NCBI GenBank assembly: GCA_024686085.1
Contig: JAIBDT010000007.1
Location: 1-64,000 of the forward strand
Source: Loktanella sp.
GTDB taxonomy: Bacteria; Pseudomonadota; Alphaproteobacteria; Rhodobacterales; Rhodobacteraceae
Reading direction: 5' to 3'
Length of the DNA stretch: 64,000 bases
In this document: positions 8,616-17,217 of the stretch, piece after piece
Layout of the letters: every line of letters starts with the position of its first letter
Position numbering within the stretch: the stretch's first letter is position 1
Notes under the pieces: generated by a model
What the model was told of the DNA's origin: nothing
The model's database searches: none
Seen by the model: the letters and a program-made list of their open reading frames with translations, nothing else
Program-made: the position numbers and the translations under genes

Positions 8616-9710
8616 ATGTCGCAGACGCCAATCGAGCATCGCTTTCCGTGTGATACTTGCGGATCAGATCTAAGGTTTGATCCGCGCACGCATCAATTGA
8701 CCTGCGATCATTGTGGGAATGTGCAGCCGATTGGCGGCACGCAGGCGATGTCTGGTGGCATCAAGGAGCTGAATTTCCGCGCCGCGGTTGCCAATCAGCT
8801 ATCGGATGAGGAAATCGAGGAAACCCGCGTGGTGACCTGCCCCAATTGCGGGGCGAGCACTGAATTTGACAGTGACGTGCATGCTGCTGAGTGTCCGTTT
8901 TGCGCGACCCCTGTGGTCACGGATACAGGCGTGCACCGTCATATCAAACCGCGTGGATTGTTGCCCTTTGCCTTGGATGAGGGCGCGTCCCGTGTTGCCT
9001 TAACCAAATGGTTGGGCAGCCTGTGGTTCGCCCCTAATGGTCTGATGGAATACGCCCGCAAGGGTCGCCAGATGAACGGGATTTATGTCCCCTATTGGAC
9101 CTTTGATGCCGATACCAAAAGCCAATACCACGGCCAGCGCGGCACCCATTATTACGAGACCAAGACCGTTGTCCGCGATGGCAAACGTCAGCAAGTTCAA
9201 GTTCGCAAAACCCGCTGGCGCAGGGTCTCGGGCCGCGTTGCCCGCTTTTTCGACGATGTGCTGGTGCTCGCGTCTAAAAGCCTGCCCAAGAAATATACCG
9301 ACGGGTTAGAGCCGTGGGACTTGTCCGCGCTGGAGCCCTACAAGCCCGAATATCTGGCAGGCTTTCGCGCCGAGGGCTATCAGGTTGAGCTGGCAGATGG
9401 CTTCACCGAGGCCCGCGCCTATATGGACCGTATGATTTTGCGTGATGCCAAATATGATATCGGCGGCGACGAGCAGCGCGTCAGTGACGTGCAAACCCAG
9501 ATCAGCGATGTCACGTTCAAGCATATTTTGCTGCCCGTCTGGCTGGCCGCTTATAAATACCGCGGCCGCACGTTTCGGTTTGTCGTGAACGGGCGCACGG
9601 GCCGTGTGCAAGGCGAGCGTCCGTATTCGGCGTGGAAGATTACATTTGCCGTTATAATCGGACTGATAGTTGCACTGATCGCAGGATATGTTATCGCTAA
9701 CAGCCAGTAG
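8616..9710 (+). CDS. Multi-zinc-ribbon protein with C-terminal TM segment
   Basis: CDTCGSDLRFDPRTHQLTCDHCG and CPNCGASTEFDSDVHAAECPFC; C-terminal ITFAVIIGLIVALIAGYVIA. Confidence 0.8.
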   Translation: MSQTPIEHRFPCDTCGSDLRFDPRTHQLTCDHCGNVQPIGGTQAMSGGIKELNFRAAVANQLSDEEIEETRVVTCPNCGASTEFDSDVHAAECPFCATPVVTDTGVHRHIKPRGLLPFALDEGASRVALTKWLGSLWFAPNGLMEYARKGRQMNGIYVPYWTFDADTKSQYHGQRGTHYYETKTVVRDGKRQQVQVRKTRWRRVSGRVARFFDDVLVLASKSLPKKYTDGLEPWDLSALEPYKPEYLAGFRAEGYQVELADGFTEARAYMDRMILRDAKYDIGGDEQRVSDVQTQISDVTFKHILLPVWLAAYKYRGRTFRFVVNGRTGRVQGERPYSAWKITFAVIIGLIVALIAGYVIANSQ

Positions 9711-9724
9711 ATATGGAGAGACAG

Positions 9725-10630
9725 ATGATCCTTTGTGCCGGTGAAGCCCTGATTGATATGATTCCGCGTCAAACGACCGAAGGCGGCACGGCCTTTGCCC
9801 CGCTGGCGGGTGGCTCTGTTTTCAATACCGCCATTGCCTTGGGTCGTCTTGGCACCCCTGTGCAATTCTTTTCGGGTCTGTCGTCGGACCTGTTTGGCGA
9901 TGTGCTGCGCAGTGAATTGACCGCGTCCAAGGTTGATAGCGCCCCTGCCAATGTGTCGGACCGCCCGACGACGCTGGCTTTTGTGACGCTGACCAATGGG
10001 CACGCCTCTTATGCGTTTTATGACGAAAACACGGCGGGCCGAATGATCACCAAAGCTGATTTGCCTGATGTGGCCGCTGACGCGATCTTTTTTGGCGGGA
10101 TTAGCTTGGTGGTCGAGCCTTGCGCCGATGCCTATCAGGCGTTGATGCTGCGCGAGGCCACGTCTTGTGTAACGATGATTGATCCCAACATTCGCCCCGG
10201 TTTCATCAAGGACGAGGCCGCCTATCGCGCCCGTTTGACGTCGATGTTTGCGGTGGCCGATATTATCAAAACCTCTGACGAGGATCTGGAATGGATCACA
10301 GGTGGCACGGATGCTGCGGCGTTGTTTGAGGGCACCAATGTGCAGGTCATTTTGCTGACACGCGGCGCCGATGGTGTGACGGTTCTGACCCGTGATGCCT
10401 CTGTCGATGTTCCTGCTCAGAAGGCCACGGTGGTCGATACTGTCGGTGCTGGCGATACGTTTAGCGCTGGTTTCTTGTCGAGCTTGCATGGTGCGGGATT
10501 GCTGACGAAAGCGACGTTGGCCGATGCCCGCCTTGATGATCTTGCGGCGGCGGCTGGCTTTGGTGCCCGTGTTGCGGCGATCACTGTGTCGCGTGCGGGT
10601 GCGAACCCGCCTTGGGCGTCCGAGCTATGA
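9725..10630 (+). CDS. PfkB-family carbohydrate kinase (fructokinase-like)
   Basis: [43 protein letters not shown]. Confidence 0.88.
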   Translation: MILCAGEALIDMIPRQTTEGGTAFAPLAGGSVFNTAIALGRLGTPVQFFSGLSSDLFGDVLRSELTASKVDSAPANVSDRPTTLAFVTLTNGHASYAFYDENTAGRMITKADLPDVAADAIFFGGISLVVEPCADAYQALMLREATSCVTMIDPNIRPGFIKDEAAYRARLTSMFAVADIIKTSDEDLEWITGGTDAAALFEGTNVQVILLTRGADGVTVLTRDASVDVPAQKATVVDTVGAGDTFSAGFLSSLHGAGLLTKATLADARLDDLAAAAGFGARVAAITVSRAGANPPWASEL

Positions 10631-11064
10631 GAGCGTTGATCCAGCGCACCAGCCACGCCCGTGTCGAGGTGGACGGCGAGGTTGTGGGCGAGATCGCGGG
10701 CGGTCTGCTGATCTTGTTCTGCGCTATGGACGGCGATGACCCCGCCAAGACGGCGCAATTGGCCGCCAAGATTTCCAAGCTGCGTATTTTCAAGGATGAC
10801 GCGGGTAAGATGAACTTGGCGCTGAAAGACACTGGCGGCAGTGCTTTGGTTGTCAGCCAATTTACGCTGGCCGCAGATACCTCGCGCGGCAACCGACCCG
10901 GATTTTCGCAAGCGGCTAGTCCTGATGTGGGCCGTGCCATGTATCAGCAGTTTGTCGCGGATTTGGATGCTTTGGGTATTCCGACAGCCACGGGCGAATT
11001 TGGCGCCGAGATGCAGGTGAGCCTAACCAACAGCGGCCCCACGACGATCTGGCTGGATATTTAG
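10627..11064 (+). CDS. dtd: D-aminoacyl-tRNA deacylase
   Basis: [46 protein letters not shown]. Confidence 0.93.
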   Translation: MRALIQRTSHARVEVDGEVVGEIAGGLLILFCAMDGDDPAKTAQLAAKISKLRIFKDDAGKMNLALKDTGGSALVVSQFTLAADTSRGNRPGFSQAASPDVGRAMYQQFVADLDALGIPTATGEFGAEMQVSLTNSGPTTIWLDI

Positions 11065-11855
11065 ATCAGGCTACGGATTTTTCCGCCCAGTGTCCCGATT
11101 GCGAATAGCCCGGCTGCCACGCAGACGATTGTCGGCCCGACGGGCGTGTCGAGCATGACCGCGACTCGGAGGCCGCCGAGTGCTGAAACGCCTCCGATAA
11201 CCATCGCGAGCCCTGCCATTTGTTCTGGCGTTTGGGTAAGCCGTCTTGCGGCGGCGGCGGGGATGATCAGCAATGCTGTGATCAAAAGCGCGCCCACGAC
11301 TTTAATCGCGACGGCAACGACGGCCGCTAATAACAATGTCAGCACCAGTTGTTCGCGGCGCGGGTTAAGCCCTGCCGCATAGGCCAGATCGGGGCTGATA
11401 GTTGCGGTCAAAAGCGCGCGCCAGTGTTGCCAAAGCACCAGTGAGACCACCGCTGCCCCACCCCAGATCACACCGAGGTCAAAGCGGCTGACGGTCAGCA
11501 CGTCTCCGAACAGGTAAGCGTCGAGGTCAATCCGCTGCCCGGGGATAAGGGTGACGGCGACGAGGCCAAGCGCCAATGCGCCATGTGCCAGCACCCCAAG
11601 GATCGTGTCGATCGCTTGCCCGCGTCCTGTCAGCCCGTAAATCAGCAACGCCATGGCGGCGGCGACAAGGCCCACGCCTGCGAAGATCGACCAGCCGAAC
11701 ATCAGCGCCACGGCGACACCAAGGATCGCGGCATGCGCGGTTGCGTCGCCAAAATAGGCCATGCGTCGCCAGACGACGAAACACCCCAAAAGCCCTGTAG
11801 CCATGGCGGTTCCAAGGGCGGCGAGGCCTGCGCGGATCATGAAATCATCAAGCAT
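11061..11855 (-). CDS. znuB: Zinc ABC transporter permease
   Basis: ABC-3 family membrane protein, adjacent to znuC/zur/znuA. Confidence 0.92.
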   Translation of the reverse strand: MLDDFMIRAGLAALGTAMATGLLGCFVVWRRMAYFGDATAHAAILGVAVALMFGWSIFAGVGLVAAAMALLIYGLTGRGQAIDTILGVLAHGALALGLVAVTLIPGQRIDLDAYLFGDVLTVSRFDLGVIWGGAAVVSLVLWQHWRALLTATISPDLAYAAGLNPRREQLVLTLLLAAVVAVAIKVVGALLITALLIIPAAAARRLTQTPEQMAGLAMVIGGVSALGGLRVAVMLDTPVGPTIVCVAAGLFAIGTLGGKIRSLI

Positions 11856-12634
11856 TATTGGGCTGCCTTATGGTCGTGGTCGTGGTCGTGGTGATGGTGG
11901 TCGTGTTCATGCCGGTAAAGTGCGAGCGCGCCGCCTGTGCCTGTGCCGAATAGTTCGCGGTAGGCGGGCGCTGCTGACACGACGTCTGGCGTCCCTTCGC
12001 AGCAGACATGACCGTTCAGACAGATGACGCGGTCAGAGGCGCTCATGACGACGTGCAGTTCGTGGCTGACCATCAAGACGGCACAATTCAGGTCGCGCCG
12101 CACCGCATCAATTTGCTGGTAAAACCGTGCCGATCCGGGTTGATCTAGCCCTTGGGTCGCCTCATCCAGCATCAGCACATGCGGCTTTTCCAAGATCGCG
12201 CGTGCCAGTAAGACCCGCTGGAACTGCCCGCCTGACAGGTCCGCCATTTGGTGATGCATGACGTCATGCGCGCCTGCGGCGTGCAGGGCGTTGGTGGCGT
12301 CATGCGCGCCTGCGGCGTGCAGGGCGTTGGTGGCGTCTTCGTCGCTGGCAGCGTTGGGCAGGTTCAGGAACCGCCGCACGGTCATGGGCATGGTCGGATC
12401 GATGTGCAGCTTTTGCGGGACGTAGCCGATCCGCAGACCTGATTGCCGTGTTACGGTGCCTTTTGCAGGCTTTAATGCCCCGATGAGCACCCGCAGAAGC
12501 GTCGACTTACCCGACCCGTTTGGCCCGACGATAGTGACGATTTCGCCTGCGTTCAAACTGATGTCGACGTTTTGCAACACGGTATTGCGCCCGTGTCGCG
12601 CGGTGATTCCAGTCGCGGACAGTAGAGCGGTCAT
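11855..12634 (-). CDS. znuC: Zinc ABC transporter ATP-binding protein (contains a 12-aa tandem duplication)
   Basis: Walker A GPNGSGKST, LSGGQFQRVLLARA, His-rich C-terminus; start trimmed to 12634, ATGA overlap with zur. Confidence 0.92.
   Translation of the reverse strand: MTALLSATGITARHGRNTVLQNVDISLNAGEIVTIVGPNGSGKSTLLRVLIGALKPAKGTVTRQSGLRIGYVPQKLHIDPTMPMTVRRFLNLPNAASDEDATNALHAAGAHDATNALHAAGAHDVMHHQMADLSGGQFQRVLLARAILEKPHVLMLDEATQGLDQPGSARFYQQIDAVRRDLNCAVLMVSHELHVVMSASDRVICLNGHVCCEGTPDVVSAAPAYRELFGTGTGGALALYRHEHDHHHHDHDHDHKAAQ
12263..12334. repeat. Exact 36-bp tandem duplication within znuC
   Basis: GTCATGCGCGCCTGCGGCGTGCAGGGCGTTGGTGGC x2 (12263-12298, 12299-12334); protein DATNALHAAGAH x2. 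Confidence 0.95.
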
Positions 12635-13113
12635 GCTGTGCCCTCTGGTTGGCATGCGGGGCACAGCCCTTGGGCCTCGATCACCGTTTGCTCTATCTGA
12701 AAGCCGCTTTGCGCCGCTGAGGCCCCGAGTGTGGCGCTAGAGATTTGCGCCTCGGCGACGGTCCCGCAGGTCCGGCAGATCATGAAGGCAGGATCGTGTT
12801 TGTCGCCCGGATGTGCGCAGGCGATGAAGGCGTTCAGCCGCTCAATCCGGTGCACAAACCCTTGTTCTACAAGGAAAGACAGGGCGCGGTAGGCGACGGG
12901 AGGTTTTGAGCCTAGCCCTTCGGCGTCAAGCCGTACCAGCACATCATAGGCCCCCATTGCGCTATGGTTTTCCAGCAGGATTTCCAGCGCCCTTTTGCGC
13001 ACAGGCGTCATTTGCACGCCCCGTTCTGCACAGGCATCCAAAGCGGTCCCAAGGGCCGATTTTACGCAACTGCTGTGGTCGTGGGCTGCAAAGCCGAGGG
13101 CGTGAGAAGGCAT
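12631..13113 (-). CDS. zur: Fur-family zinc uptake regulator
   Basis: Fur-type winged helix (TPVRKRALEILLENHSAMGAYDVL), Zn-binding CRTCG and CPAC; divergent from znuA. Confidence 0.9.
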   Translation of the reverse strand: MPSHALGFAAHDHSSCVKSALGTALDACAERGVQMTPVRKRALEILLENHSAMGAYDVLVRLDAEGLGSKPPVAYRALSFLVEQGFVHRIERLNAFIACAHPGDKHDPAFMICRTCGTVAEAQISSATLGASAAQSGFQIEQTVIEAQGLCPACQPEGTA

Positions 13114-13127
13114 CTTGCGCTTTCCGT

Positions 13128-13141
13128 TATGTTATAACATA
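13128..13141. promoter_or_regulatory. Candidate Zur box between zur and znuA
   Basis: Perfect 14-bp palindrome TATGTTATAACATA, resembling known Zur operators (ATGTTATA-type). Confidence 0.75.
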
Positions 13142-13179
13142 CACCGCTTACTGAATTTCTAACCGATGGACAAGAGATC

Positions 13180-14067
13180 ATGCGTTTTACTGTTTCATTC
13201 GCCTTTACGGTCTTAGCGACCCCTGCCCTTGCCACCCCGAATGTGGTGGTTGATATCGCCCCGCTGCATGGCTTGGTGTCCGAAGTCATGGCGGGCGTTG
13301 CCGCCCCTGTGTTGTTACTGCCCCCGCAGGCCGATGCCCATTCTTACGCCCTGCGCCCGTCTGATGCGCAGACCTTGTCGGATGCTGATTTGGTGATCTG
13401 GGTGGGTGAGGGATTGACCCCTTGGCTGGCTGATCCGCTGACGACGCTGGCCGTGGATGCGTCAAAACTGGAAATGTTGGACACGGATGGCTGGGCCGCA
13501 CGCGAAATCGATGATGCGCATGATGACGACCATGGCGCGCATGATCATGGCGCGGTTGATCCCCATGCATGGATGGATCCGCAGGTCGCGTCGGTTTGGG
13601 TTGGACATATCGCGGCGCAGTTGTCTCAGGCCGATCCCGAAAATGCGCAAGCCTACCTTGCAAATGCAGCGACGTTGCAAGCCGAATTGGATTTGATACG
13701 CATTGAAATCACGGCACAGCTTGCCCAGTTTGCAGCGCGTCCCTTGATCTGGCCGCATGATGCTTATGGCTATTTTCAGGACGCTTTTGAGTTGACAGCG
13801 CTGGGTGCGATTTCCGAAGTGGATGCCGCCGCCGCTGGCCCGAAGCATATCGCTGATCTACGCGATATTGTTTTGTCGCAGGGTGTTGTTTGCGTTTTGT
13901 CGGACCCAGAGGTGAACCCGCGCTGGAGCACGATTTTGCGCGAGGGCACCGATGCCAAGGCCGCGATGATTGACGGGATTGGTGCGGATGTGCCGACGGG
14001 TTTGGGCCAGTATCAGACGTTGATCACAAATTTGACCGATAACATCGCGGGATGCCTGACCCCTTAA
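13180..14067 (+). CDS. znuA: Zinc ABC transporter substrate-binding protein
   Basis: Signal peptide, His/Asp-rich loop DDAHDDDHGAHDHGAVDPHAWMDP. Confidence 0.93.
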   Translation: MRFTVSFAFTVLATPALATPNVVVDIAPLHGLVSEVMAGVAAPVLLLPPQADAHSYALRPSDAQTLSDADLVIWVGEGLTPWLADPLTTLAVDASKLEMLDTDGWAAREIDDAHDDDHGAHDHGAVDPHAWMDPQVASVWVGHIAAQLSQADPENAQAYLANAATLQAELDLIRIEITAQLAQFAARPLIWPHDAYGYFQDAFELTALGAISEVDAAAAGPKHIADLRDIVLSQGVVCVLSDPEVNPRWSTILREGTDAKAAMIDGIGADVPTGLGQYQTLITNLTDNIAGCLTP

Positions 14068-14072
14068 AGATG

Positions 14073-14098
14073 CCCCCGCATCAAAAATGATACGGGGG
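14073..14098. terminator. Possible bidirectional hairpin between convergent znuA and fasciclin genes
   Basis: CCCCCGCATC-AAAAAT-GATACGGGGG, one mismatch/wobble. Confidence 0.45.
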
Positions 14099-14127
14099 TG
14101 AGGTCGGTCGGAAACTTCGGGCGAAGC

Positions 14128-14700
14128 TTATTCAGCGGGCAACATCACCGTGTCGATCACGTGGATCACGCCGTTGGATTGCTTGACGTCTGCGATGGTG
14201 ATGTTTGCCACTTGGCCGCGCTCGTCGGTCAATGTGATTTTGTCACCCTCATATTTCGCCATCAATGTGCAGTCGCCCAATGTTGGCACAGGGTGTTCAC
14301 CACCGTCGTCGTTAATCATGCCGCCAAGTGCGTCGGACATCACTGCACTACCCACAACGTGGCAAGTCAGGATTGTAGTCAGCGCCGCTTTGTTTTCTGG
14401 CTTTAGCAGGTCTGCCAGTTGGTCTTGGTTCAGGGCTGCGAATGCGCTGTTCACGGGCGCAAAGACGGTAAATGGACCTTCGCTTGCAAGTGTATCCACA
14501 AGGCCTGCTGCTGTTACGGCTGCCACAAATGTTGTGTGATCCGCAGAGTTTACCGCGTTTTCAACGATGTTCTTTTCAGCGAACATTTCTGCCCCGCCGA
14601 CCATTGGATTTGCCGCAGCGTGGCTTTCAGCGAAAGCAGCGCCAGCGGAGAATGTCAGAGCAGCAGCAGTTACAGCGGAGATGAAAGTTGATTTTGTCAT
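14128..14700 (-). CDS. Secreted fasciclin-domain protein
   Basis: Signal MTKSTFISAVTAAALTFSAGAAFA; FVAAVTAAGLVDTLASEGPFTVFAPVNSAFAAL. Confidence 0.92.
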   Translation of the reverse strand: MTKSTFISAVTAAALTFSAGAAFAESHAAANPMVGGAEMFAEKNIVENAVNSADHTTFVAAVTAAGLVDTLASEGPFTVFAPVNSAFAALNQDQLADLLKPENKAALTTILTCHVVGSAVMSDALGGMINDDGGEHPVPTLGDCTLMAKYEGDKITLTDERGQVANITIADVKQSNGVIHVIDTVMLPAE

Positions 14701-14811
14701 TTTTAGTTTCCCATTTGGTGTTCGCCGCAAAGCCCCTTGCCTTGCGTTCACGATTAACCACGATGGGCCGCTGATAAGAGTTTCAGCTTTTCACAAAATT
14801 ATCTTTCATCC

Positions 14812-16365
14812 TTAGAAATCAGTGGGCGCACCGCCTTCTTCTTTCCGCTTGGCCACGAATGTTTGCAGTTCTTCGCGCACCGCTTCGTCCATTGCGGGTG
14901 GTTCGAAATTTGCGATGATGTCTTTGAAGGTTTGGTGAGCGCGTTGTGCCGTCCAGGCGCCGCCTGCGACTTCCCATGCTTCAAAGTTCCGCCAGTCCGA
15001 CACGATAGGCGCGTAAAATGCCTTTTCATAGCGGTCTTGAGTGTGCTGGATGCCGAAGAAGTGCCCGTTTGGCCCGACCTCTTTGATCGCGTCGATGGCG
15101 ATGTCATCGGGCGTGGTCGCGACGATTTCGGGTTCCATGTAGCGCTGGATCATCTGGATGACTTCGCAGTCCATGATGAATTTCTCAGGTGATGCGATCA
15201 GCCCGCCCTCGAGCCAGCCTGCTGCGTGGTAGACCACGTTGGTCCCCGATTGCACCGCAGACCAGAGCGAGTTGGAGGTTTCCCACATCGCTTGCCCGTC
15301 TGGCACGTTGGCCGCACAAACCCCAGAGGCCCGCATTGGCAGCCCGTAGAACCGTGCCATCTGCCCCGTCATCTGGGTTGCGCGCATGTATTCTGGTGTG
15401 CCGAACGCGGGTGCGCCTGATTTCATGTCGACGTTGGAGGTGAATGTACCGATGACGCAAGGCGCGCCGGGGCGCACGTATTGGAACAAAGCGATGGCCG
15501 AGATGGCCTCGGCGATGGAAAGTGTGACCGCGCCTGACATGGTCACAGGGGCCATGGCCCCCGCGAGTGTGAAGGGTGTCACGATCACGGCTTGGCCGCG
15601 CCGCACGCAGCGCAAGCAGCCGTCGATCATTGGCACGTCGTGTTTGAGCGGTGAGGTCGAGTTGATGTTGGTGTACATATGCGGCTTGGAGACGAATTCT
15701 TCTTCCGTGAGCCCACCTGCGATTTTGACCATTTCCATGACGTCTTCGACGCGTTCTTTGCCCAAGGAATAAGCATGCGCCACTTTGTCAGTGAGCGTCA
15801 TCTTATCATAGACCACATCGAGGTGCCGCACGGATGCATGCACGTCCACCGGTTCAACAGGATAGCCGCCCGCGAAATGGATGCAGTTGAAGTATTGGGT
15901 CAATCGCAGAAGATCGGCACATTGTGCACGGGTGCCAGAGACCTTTTTGCCAATTTCCATATCAAAGTAGTTGGGCGGTGAGGACACGTTACCAAACAGG
16001 ATATGTTTGCCGCCAATGGTGATTTTGCGGTCAGGGTTCCGCGGTGTGATGTCGAACTGCGCGGGCGCAAAGCTGAGCATTTCCATGATCCACTCGCGCC
16101 CCATGCGCACGTTGGTCCCGTTCACGGTGCAGCCTGCTTGTTTGAAAAGCTCCAGCGCTTCTTCGTTCAGGAATTCGATCCCGATGTCCTCGAGAATCGT
16201 CATCGCCCCGTTGTGGATGGCTGCGACCCCTTCTGGTCCAAGCGGTTCGGTGGGCCGGTCGGTGTTCACAGGAATGCGCCACGGCATTTGGTCGATGACT
16301 TCGTGGCCACGCCTTGTCGCATTGCCTGCCCGTCCGCCGCCGCGCCGTCTTGGTGTATCCGCCAT
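14812..16365 (-). CDS. Trimethylamine methyltransferase (MttB) family protein, non-pyrrolysine type
   Basis: LGPEGVAAIHNGAMTILEDIGIEFLNEEALELFKQAGC...; full-length without in-frame amber. Confidence 0.88.
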   Translation of the reverse strand: MADTPRRRGGGRAGNATRRGHEVIDQMPWRIPVNTDRPTEPLGPEGVAAIHNGAMTILEDIGIEFLNEEALELFKQAGCTVNGTNVRMGREWIMEMLSFAPAQFDITPRNPDRKITIGGKHILFGNVSSPPNYFDMEIGKKVSGTRAQCADLLRLTQYFNCIHFAGGYPVEPVDVHASVRHLDVVYDKMTLTDKVAHAYSLGKERVEDVMEMVKIAGGLTEEEFVSKPHMYTNINSTSPLKHDVPMIDGCLRCVRRGQAVIVTPFTLAGAMAPVTMSGAVTLSIAEAISAIALFQYVRPGAPCVIGTFTSNVDMKSGAPAFGTPEYMRATQMTGQMARFYGLPMRASGVCAANVPDGQAMWETSNSLWSAVQSGTNVVYHAAGWLEGGLIASPEKFIMDCEVIQMIQRYMEPEIVATTPDDIAIDAIKEVGPNGHFFGIQHTQDRYEKAFYAPIVSDWRNFEAWEVAGGAWTAQRAHQTFKDIIANFEPPAMDEAVREELQTFVAKRKEEGGAPTDF

Positions 16366-16457
16366 CTGCCATCTCCTAAGCCTGTACTTGAGGATCACTT
16401 TGGCAGGACTGCGCCCAACCCCTTGCGCATATGCGACAAGAAGTGTCGTTTTTCTTG

Positions 16458-17156
16458 TTAGCTGCGGTTTTGCTTGGCGATCCAGTCGGGGATGTCGGCG
16501 ATAGAGTTCAGCACAACGTCTGCGTAGGGCCGCAGTTCTGCCGCTGGTGAGGGTCCTGTCAACACACCGATGGTGCGCATCCCTGCCGCCGTCCCTGCAT
16601 CCATGTCATGTGTGCTGTCGCCGACCATCACGCAATCTTGGGCGTCCAACCCTGTTGTCGCGCAGAACCCCAAAAGTTGCCCCGGTTCGGGTTTGCCGCC
16701 AAAGCCGCTATCATAGCCCGCCACAAAGTCGAACAGGTCCAGCACGTCTGCCGCTGCCAGATGCGCGCGTGCGGGGTCTTCGGCGTCATTGGTCGCCACC
16801 CCGATCAGGATGCCCATTTCCTTGATCTCGTGTAGCAGCTGCCAGAGCGGTGCCGCTTGGATTTGTGGCACGCTTTTGGTCGCTTCGCGCATCCGTCCGA
16901 TCAGGTCGGATTTGTTCTCGTTTGGAAGATGCGTCAGGATTGCATCCGCGACCACGTCCACCGTTTCCGCGATCACAATACTGCCCGGAAAGAACACCCC
17001 GCCCACAAGGTCGTAGCCCAGCGTATGTGCAAGCGCGTCGATCAAGGCCTCGTCCCCGCCCGCCTCGGCTGCGATCATCTCGCGGGTCCATGCCCCCCAT
17101 GTCGCGTCAAAGTCGAACAAGGTCCCGTCCTTATCGAAGATAATGCCTTTGATCAT
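16458..17156 (-). CDS. HAD hydrolase, phosphoglycolate phosphatase-like
   Basis: MIKGIIFDKDGTLFDFDATW, GVATND, DCVMVGDSTHDM. Confidence 0.85.
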   Translation of the reverse strand: MIKGIIFDKDGTLFDFDATWGAWTREMIAAEAGGDEALIDALAHTLGYDLVGGVFFPGSIVIAETVDVVADAILTHLPNENKSDLIGRMREATKSVPQIQAAPLWQLLHEIKEMGILIGVATNDAEDPARAHLAAADVLDLFDFVAGYDSGFGGKPEPGQLLGFCATTGLDAQDCVMVGDSTHDMDAGTAAGMRTIGVLTGPSPAAELRPYADVVLNSIADIPDWIAKQNRS

Positions 17157-17217
17157 GCTCAACCTCTGCTGCTGTCTCTTGACACTCAAGACCGCTCGAC
17201 CAACGGTGTCAACCAAC

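Noticed and set aside
9551-10489. 312-aa minus-strand ORF
   Set aside because: Antisense to the PfkB kinase; no recognisable domain.
12263-12334. Possible CRISPR-like repeats
   Set aside because: Direct 36-bp copies without spacers and in frame inside znuC; a tandem duplication, not CRISPR.
14812-16365. Pyrrolysine-containing MttB
   Set aside because: Full-length ORF with no in-frame amber codon; non-Pyl family member.
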